Shown one piece after another: positions 5,092-6,146 of a DNA stretch of 6,146 bases. Position numbers and translations under genes: made by a program. Source of the DNA: an uncultured Lachnospiraceae bacterium. Lineage in GTDB: Bacteria; Bacillota; Clostridia; Lachnospirales; Lachnospiraceae. The notes beneath the pieces are model-generated. The model saw nothing but the letters and a program-made list of their open reading frames with translations. It was not told the origin of the DNA and searched no databases. The stretch lies in the NCBI GenBank assembly GCA_910577735.1, contig CAJTOO010000074.1, positions 1 through 6,146 of the forward strand. The letters run 5' to 3'. Position 1 is the first letter of the stretch, and each line of letters starts with the position of its first letter.

Positions 5092-6146
5092 TCGGCGGTG
5101 TCGGTGGTGTTGATTTCAATGTAATCGGCAATCCTGCGGAACTCGTCCGCAAACTTGAAATGAACGCTGATATTGCCGTTTTCGTAAACCTTGATATGGT
5201 CTACCAGCTCAATCAGAATTTCCCGGGTCAGCTTTTCGATGTTCTGATATTTCACGAAGGCTACCAGCGCAGGATGCTGCTGGTCAACGCCGTTTAAGAG
5301 CTCTTTCCGTTCAGCCGTCAGCCGGGCCAGCAAATCCGAGAGCCCAGCGGCCTGCCGTTCATAATCGGCTTTCATTTCCCGGTATTCCTGCTGGGTGATT
5401 TCCCCGTCTTTCCAGTCTTGATACAGTGACTGCTTGTAGCGGGTGATTTTCGTCAATTCCTTTTCCTTTGCGGCTATCTGGTCATTAAGGCGGTGGGATT
5501 GACTTTTTTTCAGCGGGGCCGCATTGATACGGATTACTATTTCCGAATAAGAAACGGCGGTGCTTACTTGATACTGAATAGCGAACAGAACGGCGGCCTC
5601 TAAACGGTTGTGCTTGATAGAGTGCATGGTGCAGGCTGTCCGGGAGCGTTTCTTGTAAGTGGAGCAGGAATAATATACATTCTTCCCGCTCTGGCTCCGG
5701 GTCACGGCCTTGCCGCAGTCAGCGCACCTCAGAAAGCCGCTGAATAAATGGAGCTCCCGCTTTTTAGGGGCCGTCCGGGTGTCACGTTTCAGAAGTTCCT
5801 GCACCCGGTCAAAGGTTTCGTGGGTGATGATTGCCTCGTGGGTATCGGGGACGCGCACCCATTCTTCCTCCGGCACAGCCTCAATCTGGTGTACCTTGTA
5901 GCTTTTCACCCGGCGGCGGCCCTGCACCAAATCCCCGGTATAAATGGGATTTTTCAGAATGTCATTGACAATCTTGTTTCCCCACATGGGATTGTCGGCC
6001 ACGGCGGGGGAATAGGGCAGGCCCTTTTCTATCCGGTATGCCGTGGGGCTGGGTATGCCGTGTTCGTTCAGATAAAGCACAATCGCGTGTTTGGTGGTTC
6101 CTTGCAGACACAGCTCGTAAATCTTCTTAACGATTTCAGCGGCCTC
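5082..6146 (-). CDS. Large serine recombinase, C-terminal 354 residues (TndX/TnpX-like)
   Basis: The frame is open to the right edge, so the N-terminal catalytic domain with its active serine is outside the window. GTG at 6078-6080 is an internal valine codon, not the start; 22 more residues (EAAEIVKKIYELC...) precede it. In visible numbering, about 1-125 is the recombinase DNA-binding domain (LYLNEHGIPSPTAYR, then WGNKIVNDILKNPIYTGDLV). A zinc ribbon follows with C141, C144, C161 and C172 (RCADCGKAV, YYSCS, ACTMH). Next is a long charged coiled coil (about 215-285) and a C-terminal segment (LVDHIKVYENGNISVHFKF) typical of clostridial transposon recombinases. Such enzymes excise and insert circular elements through short core sites, often a GA dinucleotide in TndX/TnpX. 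It is markedly GC-richer than its neighbours. It probably mobilises the unit to its left, with one end just beyond its missing N-terminus. Confidence 0.93.
   Translation of the reverse strand, partial: EAAEIVKKIYELCLQGTTKHAIVLYLNEHGIPSPTAYRIEKGLPYSPAVADNPMWGNKIVNDILKNPIYTGDLVQGRRRVKSYKVHQIEAVPEEEWVRVPDTHEAIITHETFDRVQELLKRDTRTAPKKRELHLFSGFLRCADCGKAVTRSQSGKNVYYSCSTYKKRSRTACTMHSIKHNRLEAAVLFAIQYQVSTAVSYSEIVIRINAAPLKKSQSHRLNDQIAAKEKELTKITRYKQSLYQDWKDGEITQQEYREMKADYERQAAGLSDLLARLTAERKELLNGVDQQHPALVAFVKYQNIEKLTREILIELVDHIKVYENGNISVHFKFADEFRRIADYIEINTTDTAEAG

Noticed and set aside
4797..5297. Plus-strand 166-residue open frame
   Set aside because: It runs antisense across the ends of two well-supported genes and their gap, with no ribosome site or recognisable domain.
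1..6146. CRISPR array, tRNA, rRNA or riboswitch
   Set aside because: No regularly spaced repeats with spacers, no cloverleaf or rRNA-like sequence, and no leader long enough for a riboswitch were seen.

Overview
The window looks like part of a mobile accessory region from a Gram-positive gut-type Clostridia/Firmicutes genome. The grounds are strong AGGAGG-type ribosome sites, U-tract hairpin terminators, a TndX/TnpX-like large serine recombinase, and a VanRS-like two-component pair next to an FtsX-type ABC transporter. No species can be named from the sequence. Composition is uneven: the left flank is AT-rich (about 38% GC over 61-120), the two-component/ABC part is near 45% in a sample line, and the recombinase is GC-rich (about 62% over 5701-5760).

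Layout. At 1-311, on the plus strand, are the 3' end of an unrecognised gene, a terminator, and a 12-codon start of a gene that breaks off abruptly. From about 312 every gene lies on the minus strand, so they read right to left. The order is a large serine recombinase (N-terminus outside the window), an OmpR-family response regulator, a sensor kinase overlapping it by ATGA, a terminator, an FtsX/MacB-type permease, its ATPase, and another terminator. Last comes a separate promoter driving a short chimeric ORF that joins the receiver start of a LytTR-type regulator to the tail of a BceA-type ATPase.

How the parts may work together (inference). The recombinase would move the unit. The kinase/regulator pair would sense an envelope signal. 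The regulator would switch on the permease-ATPase operon through a set of TGAAA-like motifs spaced exactly 11 bp apart just upstream of it. The transporter probably handles a lipid, peptide or antimicrobial at the membrane, but the substrate is not visible. The left junction suggests that the unit interrupted a gene of an older conjugative or mobilizable element.

The main modules belong to known families. The items worth a second look are the chimeric regulator/ATPase ORF with an apparently intact promoter and a tandem 20-bp repeat upstream of it, the 11-bp phased operator candidate, the truncated gene at the putative element boundary, and the acidic insertion in the permease.
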